Positions 1 to 7,131 of a stretch of 64,000 nucleotides of DNA are shown here, one piece after another. The stretch comes from a bacterium (GTDB taxonomy: Bacteria; UBP4; UBA4092; JAOAEQ01). Under the pieces are notes generated by a model that did no database searches, was not told the DNA's origin, and saw only the letters and a list, made by a program, of their open reading frames with translations. A program made the position numbers and the translations under genes. The stretch covers positions 59,338 to 123,337 of the forward strand of contig JAOAEQ010000008.1 of NCBI GenBank assembly GCA_026416715.1. The letters are read 5' to 3'. How positions within the stretch are numbered: position 1 is the first letter of the stretch; each line of letters opens with the position of its first letter.

Positions 1-216
1 TGCCGCTAGTCCAATCGTAAAAATAGCAAAAATCTGACCAGTTCCTTCCGCCGGATTCATAAATCGTGAGAAAGCTACCAGGTTGATGTTGGCCGCGTTA
101 ATAATCAATTCAATTGACATCAGAATCCCGACCGCATTCCGTCGAGTTAATGCGCCATAAATCCCGATACAGAATAAAATTGCTCCGAGAATAAGATAAT
201 GCGATAATGGAACCAT
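1..216 (-). CDS. nuoK: NADH-quinone oxidoreductase subunit K, C-terminus cut by window edge
   Basis: Small membrane subunit of respiratory complex I, part of the proton-translocating arm. The first 72 residues are visible from an ATG at 216; the reading frame runs off the left edge and about 30 residues are missing. It starts [10 protein letters not shown], has two membrane segments in view, and keeps the MSIELIINA segment in which Glu36 matches the conserved membrane glutamate of the family. It follows nuoJ on the same strand with a 50-bp gap, as expected in a nuo operon. nuoL, M and N would be expected to the left of the window. Confidence 0.93.
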   Translation of the reverse strand, partial: MVPLSHYLILGAILFCIGIYGALTRRNAVGILMSIELIINAANINLVAFSRFMNPAEGTGQIFAIFTIGLAA

Positions 217-266
217 ATATCGTTTAATTCCAAATTTCAAAATCCAAATCATTTAATCCGTTTCGA

Positions 267-863
267 TTATGTTCGGTGATTAACCGATTTGTTTGCCATT
301 TGGATTTTGTCATTGGACTTTACTCCCAAAGAGTCTATCTCTTTTCTTGCGAGAATAATCGCACCGATTAATGCGATTAATAAAATAATTGAAATTATTT
401 CAAATGGGAAAACATAAAGGGTTAACAATGCTTCACCGAGTTTGGTTATATTCGCGAGATTGGTTTCACCATAAAGCGATTTCCACGGGGTTAAAACCAG
501 AATGATGATTAGAACTACCGCTAACGCTAAACAAACAATGAATGAAACTAATTTCTGTTCATTTGTCTGCCGGATTAACGGGCTGCCGACCCGCGCGGTT
601 AACATCACCACAAAAATTATTAGCGTTACAATCGCTCCGACATAAATCAGGATTTGGGTTAACGCTAGAAACTCAGCGTTTAAGAGGAGATAAACCCCTG
701 CAATGAAGAATAACACTGCCGCTAACGTGATAATCGAATGGAATAGATTCCGCAAGGTGACGACGAGAATCGCTCCGATAATAATCAATATTGCGAGCGA
801 ATAAAAAATCATTGCCGGGATTATTTCCGACGGGGTTAAATTAAGTTGCGTTAGAAAATCCAT
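267..863 (-). CDS. nuoJ: NADH-quinone oxidoreductase subunit J
   Basis: Membrane subunit of complex I, 198 residues, with about five hydrophobic segments. The stretch NAEFLALTQILIYVGAI is the family hallmark for the third transmembrane helix, which carries the pi-bulge region linked to coupling. The last 30 or so residues are polar and probably cytoplasmic. It sits between nuoI and nuoK in the usual order. The ATG at 863 is the only sensible start. Confidence 0.94.
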   Translation of the reverse strand: MDFLTQLNLTPSEIIPAMIFYSLAILIIIGAILVVTLRNLFHSIITLAAVLFFIAGVYLLLNAEFLALTQILIYVGAIVTLIIFVVMLTARVGSPLIRQTNEQKLVSFIVCLALAVVLIIILVLTPWKSLYGETNLANITKLGEALLTLYVFPFEIISIILLIALIGAIILARKEIDSLGVKSNDKIQMANKSVNHRT

Positions 864-922
864 AATATAAATCCAGTGCTAAGACCGAAGTCCGAAATAA
901 AAAATCAGCATACTACTACGAC

Positions 923-1345
923 TTAATCCTGTTTGTTTTCTTTTCCTTTTTTTAACAAATCAACATATAGTTCTTGTCGAGTATATGTTGCCCATTCATA
1001 ATCTTGAGAGAAAACGATCGCATTAGTTGGGCACGGATCAACGCATAATCCGCAATACGCGCAACGGTCAGCATACCAGATAAACTTATCCAGCACATTT
1101 TTTTTCTCTTCTCGATGGGTTACAATTTCCAAATCATTATCCGGACAAGCGCGAGCACAGGCTAAACATCCGATACATTTATCTACATGGAGTTTCAATT
1201 GTCCCCGGAATCGTTCTGGCATATTCCATTTTTCATCCGGGTACTGCAAGGTTATCGCCGGTTTGAATAAATATTTTATCGTGACTTTCATTCCGACCAG
1301 CAGCGACCAGAGACCGGATACTATCTTTATAAAATAATTCAGCAT
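923..1345 (-). CDS. nuoI: NADH-quinone oxidoreductase subunit I (two 4Fe-4S clusters)
   Basis: Ferredoxin-like subunit that carries the N6a and N6b iron-sulfur clusters between the peripheral arm and NuoB. Two CxxCxxCxxxCP motifs are visible, with cysteines at residues 57, 60, 63, 67 and 95, 98, 101, 105. At 140 residues it is close to the usual length. A hydrophobic N-terminus (LWSLLVGMKVTIKYLF) matches the amphipathic helix that anchors NuoI at the membrane. It lies downstream of nuoH after a 108-bp gap filled by two hairpins. Confidence 0.95.
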   Translation of the reverse strand: MLNYFIKIVSGLWSLLVGMKVTIKYLFKPAITLQYPDEKWNMPERFRGQLKLHVDKCIGCLACARACPDNDLEIVTHREEKKNVLDKFIWYADRCAYCGLCVDPCPTNAIVFSQDYEWATYTRQELYVDLLKKGKENKQD

Positions 1346-1355
1346 AGCGACTATA

Positions 1356-1382
1356 GAGCAAAGTCCGAATTTCGGACTTTGC
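1356..1382. repeat. perfect hairpin between nuoH and nuoI (GCAAAGTCCGAA family)
   Basis: Arms of 13 bp (agcaaagtccgaa and its exact complement) around a single central base. The same arm sequence forms the outer stem of the hairpin at 60908-60960, so this is a dispersed element rather than a feature of nuo. There is no T-run on either side, so a simple terminator is unlikely. A trace of the same text (gaccgaagtccgaaat) also lies in the nuoI-nuoJ gap near 882. Confidence 0.7.
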
Positions 1383-1408
1383 TTACAATTGAAAACTCAT
1401 GTGTTAAC

Positions 1409-1443
1409 ATCAGATTCACCGTCGGTAAACCGGTAAATCTGAT
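1409..1443. repeat. second hairpin between nuoH and nuoI
   Basis: Arms atcagattcaccg and cggtaaatctgat pair over 13 bp with one mismatch that is a wobble in RNA, around a 9-nt loop. On the plus strand it is followed by a T-rich tract, but the flanking genes run on the minus strand. It could affect mRNA stability between nuoH and nuoI; no function is demonstrated. Confidence 0.55.
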
Positions 1444-1453
1444 TTATTTTTTA

Positions 1454-2512
1454 TTATTTATTAAATATTAACATTAATAATCCGGTGATGGCGATATTCA
1501 TAAACGCTAACGGGGTTAGGACTTTCCAACCGAATGTCATCATTTGGTCAACTCGGACACGTGGAAATGTCCATCTGAACCACATCAACACAAATACCAG
1601 AAAATATGTTTTCAGCAAGAACCAGATGATTGATGGGAAAAATGGTCCTTGCCATCCTCCGAAAAATAACGTGGTAGCTATGGCGGAAACGGTGAAAATA
1701 TTGGTATATTCGGCAACGAAAAAGATAGCGAACTTCATTCCGCTATATTCGGTATGAAATCCAGCAACGAGTTCTGATTCCGCTTCCGGAATATCGAACG
1801 GGGTTCGGTTGGTTTCAGCGGTGGCTGCAATGAAATAAATAATAAACGCAAGTGGCTGGATGAAAATAAACCATGCGGATTTCTGCGCTTCAACAATTGA
1901 TACCATGCTCAACGACCCAACCATCATTACGACACTTATAACGGATAACAGCAACGGGACCTCATAACTCACAATCTGGGCAACAGTTCGCATCCCGCCG
2001 ATGAGAGAATATTTATTATACGAGCTCCACCCAGCCATAAAAATTCCGATAACCGCGATACTTCCGATAGCTAAAATATATAACAAACCTAAATTCAAAT
2101 CTTTCGGAATCAATCCTTTATCAAATGGGATAACCAGAAAAGCCATAAATGCTGGGAACATAACCACGACCGGCGCCGCTAGATACGGCAGTTTATCAAC
2201 TTTTTCCGGCATAATATTTTCTTTTAGCAGCAATTTAATCGTATCTGCAATGCTCTGGAGTATTCCATGGTATCCTACGCGCATCGGACCGAGTCGCGAT
2301 TGAATATGCGCACTAACCTTTCGTTCCATCCAGATAACGAAAAATCCATGGATAGCAATAAATGCCGCAATAACTCCAGCAACTAAGAACATAAACGCTA
2401 CATCCGTTCCGAATACTATCCATTCCGTCAAAACTGGCGGAAGCCCGTTCTCTGTGCATATATCACGTACGAGGTTTAATATTGTTATTGCTAATCGCTG
2501 TAAATCTACCAT
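1454..2512 (-). CDS. nuoH: NADH-quinone oxidoreductase subunit H
   Basis: Membrane subunit that forms much of the quinone-entry channel, with about eight transmembrane helices. Family motifs are intact: MERKVSAHIQSRLGP near the N-terminus, and RTPFDIPEAESELVAGF followed by HTEYSG. I chose the ATG at 2512 (MVDLQRLAI, 352 residues); a TTG at 2527 would add five residues and neither has a convincing ribosome-binding site. It sits between nuoD and nuoI, so nuoG, which in 14-gene operons lies before nuoH, is absent. Confidence 0.95.
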   Translation of the reverse strand: MVDLQRLAITILNLVRDICTENGLPPVLTEWIVFGTDVAFMFLVAGVIAAFIAIHGFFVIWMERKVSAHIQSRLGPMRVGYHGILQSIADTIKLLLKENIMPEKVDKLPYLAAPVVVMFPAFMAFLVIPFDKGLIPKDLNLGLLYILAIGSIAVIGIFMAGWSSYNKYSLIGGMRTVAQIVSYEVPLLLSVISVVMMVGSLSMVSIVEAQKSAWFIFIQPLAFIIYFIAATAETNRTPFDIPEAESELVAGFHTEYSGMKFAIFFVAEYTNIFTVSAIATTLFFGGWQGPFFPSIIWFLLKTYFLVFVLMWFRWTFPRVRVDQMMTFGWKVLTPLAFMNIAITGLLMLIFNK

Positions 2513-2581
2513 AATTGCAAATACCAAATACCAAGTATCAGGTGCTAAAAAAGAAATTTTTACCCTTTTCCATCGACTTAC

Positions 2582-3742
2582 TTATCTGTCCAATTCGCCC
2601 ATGACCATATCTAAACTACCGCCAATAGCAACAATATCCGCTACTTTCCATCCTTTCGCAATTTCCGGTAGAACACTCAGATTGCTAAAACACGCTGACC
2701 GGATTTTAAGCCGATACGGTTTTGGTGTTCCATCGCTGATAATATAGAAGCCAATTTCACCGCGCGGCGCTTCGGTTCGGAAATACAATTCGCCTACTGG
2801 CGGGCGGATAACTCGCGGTACCTTCGCCATAATTTCACCATCCGGAATGTTTTCTAGCGCTTGTTCGACGATTTTCAAACTTTCCCGCATCTCGTCAATC
2901 CGTACTTTATATCGGTCGTAACAATCGCCGGTTTCTCCGGTGGGAATATTAAAGTTAAACCTGGGATAAATTGAATACGGTTCGTTTTTCCGCAAATCCC
3001 ATTTAACACCGGAGGCGCGAAGATTCGGACCGGTAACTCCATAATTTATTGCCATATCTTTTGGTAAAATGCCAATTCCTTTTGTTCGATTAACGAAAAT
3101 AACATTATCGCTTAATAAATCCTCATATTCTTTAATTCGCGAACGACAATAAGCGATACACTTTTGCGCGTGTTCAATAAATCCTTGCGGTAAATCAAAG
3201 CGGACGCCGCCGATGCGAAAATAGTTATACGTTAATCGAGCGCCGCAAGTCATCTCAAACAAATCGATAATTTTTTCCCGCTCCCGGAAGCAATAGAGTA
3301 ACGGGGTCCAAGCGCCAAGATCGAGTGCATAGGTTCCAAGCCAAACTAAATGACTCGCAATACGGTTTAATTCGCACATAATCACGCGGATATATTCCGC
3401 ACGTTCCGGAACCTGAATTCCCGCCAATTTTTCTACTGCCATACAATATCCCATATTCATATTCATTGACGCCAGATAATCTAGCCGGTCAGAATATGGA
3501 ACATACATCGTATAGGTTCGGTTTTCTGCAATTTTTTCATGATTTCGATGCAGATAACCGATATAAGGAGTAACCTGTTTAATCACTTCGCCATCGAGTT
3601 TAAGGAGTAACCGCAGAACCCCATGTGTACTCGGATGCTGCGGTCCCATATTCACTTCAAACTCTTCGGTTTCGATATCTGACACCAAAACGTCTGGACA
3701 CGGTTCAGTTATACGGTTTTTTTCTGATTTAGTCATTCTCAT
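2582..3742 (-). CDS. nuoD: NADH-quinone oxidoreductase subunit D
   Basis: 49-kDa-type subunit that forms the quinone-binding site together with NuoB. Motifs include MGPQHPSTHGVLRL, the GARLTYNYFRIGGVR segment and a C-terminal MVMGELDR. The nickel-binding CxxC pairs of hydrogenase large subunits are absent, which supports complex I rather than a membrane hydrogenase. Start at ATG 3742 (a TTG lies one codon upstream; another ATG lies at 3736). It is a separate gene from nuoC, not a nuoCD fusion. Confidence 0.95.
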   Translation of the reverse strand: MRMTKSEKNRITEPCPDVLVSDIETEEFEVNMGPQHPSTHGVLRLLLKLDGEVIKQVTPYIGYLHRNHEKIAENRTYTMYVPYSDRLDYLASMNMNMGYCMAVEKLAGIQVPERAEYIRVIMCELNRIASHLVWLGTYALDLGAWTPLLYCFREREKIIDLFEMTCGARLTYNYFRIGGVRFDLPQGFIEHAQKCIAYCRSRIKEYEDLLSDNVIFVNRTKGIGILPKDMAINYGVTGPNLRASGVKWDLRKNEPYSIYPRFNFNIPTGETGDCYDRYKVRIDEMRESLKIVEQALENIPDGEIMAKVPRVIRPPVGELYFRTEAPRGEIGFYIISDGTPKPYRLKIRSACFSNLSVLPEIAKGWKVADIVAIGGSLDMVMGELDR

Positions 3743-3869
3743 CAAATAAGGTACTTTTAAATGTTAAATTTCAAATGTATGCCAAATGATTTAATGCTAA
3801 AAAGATTGATATTAGAACTTTAACCTTAGGTACTGATTTTACATTTAATATCAGGCATTTGACATTATA

Positions 3870-4325
3870 TTATTTAGTTAATTTTACCATTCCTTCTCGA
3901 TTATAATCCTTCCGGAGCGGATATCCTACCCAATCATCCGGCATAAGAATCCGCCGCAAATCCGGATGCCCGAGAAAAACGATACCAAATAAATCATATA
4001 CTTCTCGTTCATGCCAGTCTGCGGTTCGCCATAATGTTGATACGGTCGGAATTTTCGGGTCAGTTCGCGGAGTTTGCACTTTCAAAGTTACTTTATGCAA
4101 ATGAATCATGGAAAACAGATGGTATACAACCTCGAGGTTTTCCCCGCGGTCAACACCACTTAAACACATCAGACTATCAAACGCTAAATCTGAAGTTTCT
4201 TTCAGATAGAGACAGATGGGATAAATACTATTCGCAGGAACAATCATCGCCTGAGTTGCATCTATACGCAATGGCGTCTGCGGGAAAGCGGTTTGTAATC
4301 GAGTTAAAATATCTTGTGGTTCCAT
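3870..4325 (-). CDS. nuoC: NADH-quinone oxidoreductase subunit C
   Basis: 30-kDa-type subunit of the peripheral arm, 151 residues. The REVYDLFGIVFLGHPDL motif and the C-terminal YPLRKDY identify the family. It has no cofactor. ATG start at 4325. The 113-bp gap to nuoB holds the hairpin element at 4336-4429, so the two genes are separated by repeat DNA rather than tightly coupled. Confidence 0.95.
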   Translation of the reverse strand: MEPQDILTRLQTAFPQTPLRIDATQAMIVPANSIYPICLYLKETSDLAFDSLMCLSGVDRGENLEVVYHLFSMIHLHKVTLKVQTPRTDPKIPTVSTLWRTADWHEREVYDLFGIVFLGHPDLRRILMPDDWVGYPLRKDYNREGMVKLTK

Positions 4326-4335
4326 TTGACTACTT

Positions 4336-4429
4336 CACCACAAAGGCACCAAGCCGTCCGAAGCGGAGTTATACTAAATTTTTATTTTTATTGCTAATGT
4401 TTGTTGGTGTACTTTGTGTCTTGGTGGTA
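4336..4429. repeat. imperfect hairpin with CACAAAG/CACCAAG word arms
   Basis: Left arm caccacaaaggcaccaag (4336-4353) and right arm ttggtgtactttgtgtcttggtgg (from 4404) are roughly complementary and are each built of a short word of about 8-9 bp repeated with changes. The same design recurs at 6849, 45741, 59107 and 59660. It fills the nuoB-nuoC gap. Confidence 0.6.
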
Positions 4430-4438
4430 GAAAATTTT

Positions 4439-4948
4439 TTATTTTTTAGATCTAATCGTTTCTTTTTTTATTTTTTCCTGTAACTGCATTAAGCCATAGA
4501 GCAATGTTTCTGGTCGAGGCGGACAGCCGGGAATATATACATCTACCGGAACCACCAAATCTACTCCTTTAACCACACAATATGAATCATGGTAAAACGG
4601 TCCACCGGAAATTGCACAGCTTCCCATTGCCATAACGTATTTCGGTTCCGGCATTTGTTCATAAAGCCGTTTTAATCGAGAAGCCATTTTCTCGTTTACA
4701 GTTCCAGCGACAATCATCACATCTGCTTGTCGGGGGGTTGCGCGATACAATCCCGCACCGAATCGGTCAATATCATACCGGGATGCGCCAGTACAAAGCA
4801 TTTCAATCGCACAACACGCCAAGCCGAAGGTTAACGGCCATAATGATGACCGTTTTCCCCAGTTGAGAATGAAATCCGCTGGAACGATGACCACATTTCC
4901 CCCGGGAACTTTATCAAGTATATCAGCTACTTTATTGATTACAGCCAC
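4439..4948 (-). CDS. nuoB: NADH-quinone oxidoreductase subunit B (cluster N2)
   Basis: Carries the terminal 4Fe-4S cluster N2 that reduces quinone. The ligand pattern is complete: tandem Cys45-Cys46 in [10 protein letters not shown], Cys111 in GSCAISGG and Cys142 in PGCPPRPE. I chose the GTG at 4948 because AAGGAG lies 7 nt upstream; this gives 169 residues and a 10-bp overlap with the end of nuoA, which indicates translational coupling. A GTG at 4969 is in frame but has no such site. Confidence 0.95.
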   Translation of the reverse strand: MAVINKVADILDKVPGGNVVIVPADFILNWGKRSSLWPLTFGLACCAIEMLCTGASRYDIDRFGAGLYRATPRQADVMIVAGTVNEKMASRLKRLYEQMPEPKYVMAMGSCAISGGPFYHDSYCVVKGVDLVVPVDVYIPGCPPRPETLLYGLMQLQEKIKKETIRSKK

Positions 4949-5295
4949 TCTAACGCTCCTTTTTTCCACGCATACGCTAAACCAATGATAAGAATCGCAA
5001 TAAATAGCATCATTTCAAGATACGCAAACCAGCCAAGCGATTTGAATACTACCGCCCAAGGTATGATGAATAACGCTTCAACGTCAAAAATAACGAAAAT
5101 TAATGCAATCACATAGTACCGAACATTAAACTGGAACCGTGACCCGCCGATGGTTTTCTCGCCGCATTCATATGGGATAGTTTTCTCGCCGACAATTTTT
5201 TTTGGGCGAAGCAACCAAGAGGTAATAAATGCGGCTATCGGGAATATAATGCCGACAATAAAAAACACGCCGAGAAGCGCGTAGTCAGTGAGCAT
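4939..5295 (-). CDS. nuoA: NADH-quinone oxidoreductase subunit A
   Basis: First gene of the nuo run; 118 residues with three transmembrane helices. Recognisable features are PYECGE in the loop after helix 1, with the conserved cysteine, and [12 protein letters not shown] with the conserved acidic residues of helix 2. ATG at 5295 with AAGGAT a few bases upstream. A near-perfect sigma-70 promoter lies directly in front of it. Confidence 0.95.
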   Translation of the reverse strand: MLTDYALLGVFFIVGIIFPIAAFITSWLLRPKKIVGEKTIPYECGEKTIGGSRFQFNVRYYVIALIFVIFDVEALFIIPWAVVFKSLGWFAYLEMMLFIAILIIGLAYAWKKGALEWL

Positions 5296-5330
5296 AATTT
5301 ATCCTTATTTTTAGTTAGATAAGGTTAAAT

Positions 5331-5359
5331 ATTATATCGTAATATGATATTCCTGTCAA
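5331..5359 (-). promoter_or_regulatory. sigma-70 promoter of the nuo operon
   Basis: On the minus strand TTGACA (5359-5354) and TATAAT (5336-5331) are both perfect consensus hexamers separated by exactly 17 bp. Transcription would start near 5324, giving a leader of about 29 nt before the nuoA ATG. Seen directly; activity is inferred. Confidence 0.88.
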
Positions 5360-5775
5360 AGAGGATATATACCGATTTCATCTAAATCTCAGCAAGTAGA
5401 TTTCAGTTGGAGAGACTCGATTTTTCAGGTTATTTCTAATGCAATCAATGATGTCATTAAACCATAATTTTTTCGATTCAACCTTAGATGAAATTGTTGC
5501 CTTGTGAGGAAAAAGCCAAGGAGAAGGATTTGTTGCAGACAACTAGAATTATCGACTCATACAATAGCATGGTTTTTCCGAATTTTATGCGGAAAAGAAT
5601 CTAGGAATATCGTTATACCTATATCTTTCTACATATTTATTGTTCGTTTTCGATTACAAAAATGAACTGAGAACGGTGGGGAAACGGAGTTGAATGGTTC
5701 AATTCCGTTTCCTCACCGTAGGTTAAAAATAGCCGACACTAATGAAATCCGTTGGTTTGAATAGAGTTAGGGGAA
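5360..5775. other. intergenic region with a long G-U-compatible hairpin at 5673-5719
   Basis: No gene is apparent. The main structure has 22-bp arms (5673-5694 and 5698-5719) around a 3-nt loop. Read as plus-strand RNA the stem is fully paired with two G-U pairs; as minus-strand RNA the same positions are A-C mismatches. A smaller hairpin with ttttccg/cggaaaa arms lies near 5574-5596. The long hairpin sits just past the stop of the minus-strand DUF1611 gene but lacks a clean T-run, so a terminator role is uncertain. Confidence 0.5.
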
Positions 5776-6819
5776 TTATAGATATTTTTCGAGAGTATCA
5801 ATGAGTTTGGAAGCACCGAATCGAACTGGGTCAGTGGTAGGAAGTCCGGTTTCTTGTTCAAGTCGAGCGATTTCTTTCAATGCTTCAGCTTCTGACATCC
5901 ATTTAGTATTCAAAGCGATTCCGACCACTTTCGATGGACGAATATATTTCAGCAGCTGTTCATGCATCTGGATGAGTTCTGGGAACGGAGGAAACGGAAA
6001 TCCTTGATATTCATCTATTTCAGTTCGACCGGCTTCGTGACATAAAATCATGGTTTTCGGCATACTCCCGTGCATGAGCGCTAAGGTTACGCCGGAATAT
6101 CCAGGATGCAAGATTGACCCTTGTCCTTCAATAAAGATAAAATCGGTATCCGACGGATATTTTAGCAAGATTTTTTCTATTTCACCAGCCATAAAATCAG
6201 CGATAACCCGGTCGAGCGGTATCCCGCCATTAGCAATCATAATTCCGGTTTGCCCGGTAGCGAGAAATTCGGATTTATATCCGCGTTTTTTCGCTTCTAA
6301 ATGGCATTCGAGCGCCGCGGTCATTTTCCCGCAAGCGCAATCGCTGCCAATAAATAGAACGGTGTTCGCTTTGAGGTTTTTCGCTAGCCCGCGCGCAACA
6401 TAATTATCCGGTTCCGGTTTCCGAACATCGTAGATTTTAACCCCAGCTTTTTTTGCTGCTTCTGCAAATTCTGGGTCGTCACCGAGCATGTAATGTAATC
6501 CGCTGACGATATGGAGTCCGCGATTGATTGCATCGAGAACAACATGCCGATATGTTTCCGGTAGAAATCCGCCTATAGGTGCAAATCCAATCAATAAACT
6601 ATCCGGTTCATATTGCATCGCTTCATCCAGATTTTTGACGATAGGAACCTGATATGAAGTGAGCACCAGCTGACGGATATCTTCTCCTGCGTGCGTCGAA
6701 TCAATCACGGCAACGACATCCTGCCCGCGATATCGTAGAACTCCAATTGCGGTTTTTCCGTGCAATATGGTTAAACATCCTTCAGCAAGGATAACGATAC
6801 GTTTGATGTTAAGTTGCAT
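5776..6819 (-). CDS. DUF1611 family protein (DgcN-like)
   Basis: A 347-residue cytosolic protein of the DUF1611 family. The N-terminal Rossmann-like part shows LAEGCLTILHGKTAIGVLRY and VVAVIDSTHAGEDI; the C-terminal part shows a P-loop-like GSDCACGKMT at residues 158-167. Family members include DgcN, reported to act in D-glutamate catabolism, but the usual partner enolase-superfamily gene (dgcA) is not adjacent here, so that role is not supported by context. It stands alone, divergent from the next gene. ATG at 6819. Confidence 0.8.
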   Translation of the reverse strand: MQLNIKRIVILAEGCLTILHGKTAIGVLRYRGQDVVAVIDSTHAGEDIRQLVLTSYQVPIVKNLDEAMQYEPDSLLIGFAPIGGFLPETYRHVVLDAINRGLHIVSGLHYMLGDDPEFAEAAKKAGVKIYDVRKPEPDNYVARGLAKNLKANTVLFIGSDCACGKMTAALECHLEAKKRGYKSEFLATGQTGIMIANGGIPLDRVIADFMAGEIEKILLKYPSDTDFIFIEGQGSILHPGYSGVTLALMHGSMPKTMILCHEAGRTEIDEYQGFPFPPFPELIQMHEQLLKYIRPSKVVGIALNTKWMSEAEALKEIARLEQETGLPTTDPVRFGASKLIDTLEKYL

Positions 6820-6848
6820 AAACGTATAGCAATAGCAAAATCGGAATC

Positions 6849-6962
6849 CGAAACAAAAGTTTACCTCAGAGCCCGCAGAGAAAATATTATTTTGGTTTAT
6901 TACCGAAAGATAATCTCAGCGAACGTAGCGGTCTCTGGGGTAAAGACTTCGCTTTTGTTTCG
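6849..6962. repeat. imperfect hairpin with CCGCAGAG word arms
   Basis: Outer stem gaaacaaaag against cttttgtttc, continuing as ttacctcagagcccgcagag (left) against ctcagcgaacgtagcggt and ctctggggtaa (right). Same family as 59107-59182. It lies in the divergent gap between the DUF1611 gene and the DUF2723 gene, with the AAGCTT-type repeats downstream. Confidence 0.6.
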
Positions 6963-7074
6963 ATATTCGATATGCGGATTTACCTTTATTATGGTATACT
7001 TTTGAGCAATAAAATGAATAGATTTTGTATCATAAATCGACAATAGGACGCAACTATTTCAAAATGATCATGAA

Positions 7075-7124
7075 GGAAACAAGCTTCCTAAAGGCAAAGG
7101 GCAAGCAAGCTTGCGCAGTCCGCA
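7075..7124. repeat. AAGCTT-core palindromes
   Basis: Two short palindromes, ggaaacaagcttcc (7075-7088) and gcaagcaagcttgc (7101-7114), the second followed by gcagtcc. They match the unit seen at 50414-50530 and 61401-61523, whose consensus is a short inverted repeat around AGCTTGCT flanked by TGGAnTGCG. The in-frame TTG at 7111 lies inside this repeat and is therefore a poor start for the next gene. Confidence 0.65.
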
Positions 7125-7131
7125 TTTTTCT

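Noticed and set aside
2582-3742. Catalytic subunit of a [NiFe] hydrogenase
   Set aside because: No paired CxxC nickel ligands at either end; neighbours are strictly complex I subunits.
4034-4483. Plus-strand open frame opposite nuoC
   Set aside because: Antisense to nuoC, which has full family motifs; the protein has no recognisable domain.
4949-4969. Upstream GTG start for nuoB
   Set aside because: The GTG at 4948 has AAGGAG at 7-nt spacing; the upstream codon has none and would deepen the overlap with nuoA.
7111-7131. TTG start for the DUF2723 gene
   Set aside because: The codon lies inside an AAGCTT-family palindrome; the ATG at 7132 gives a normal N-terminal membrane protein start.
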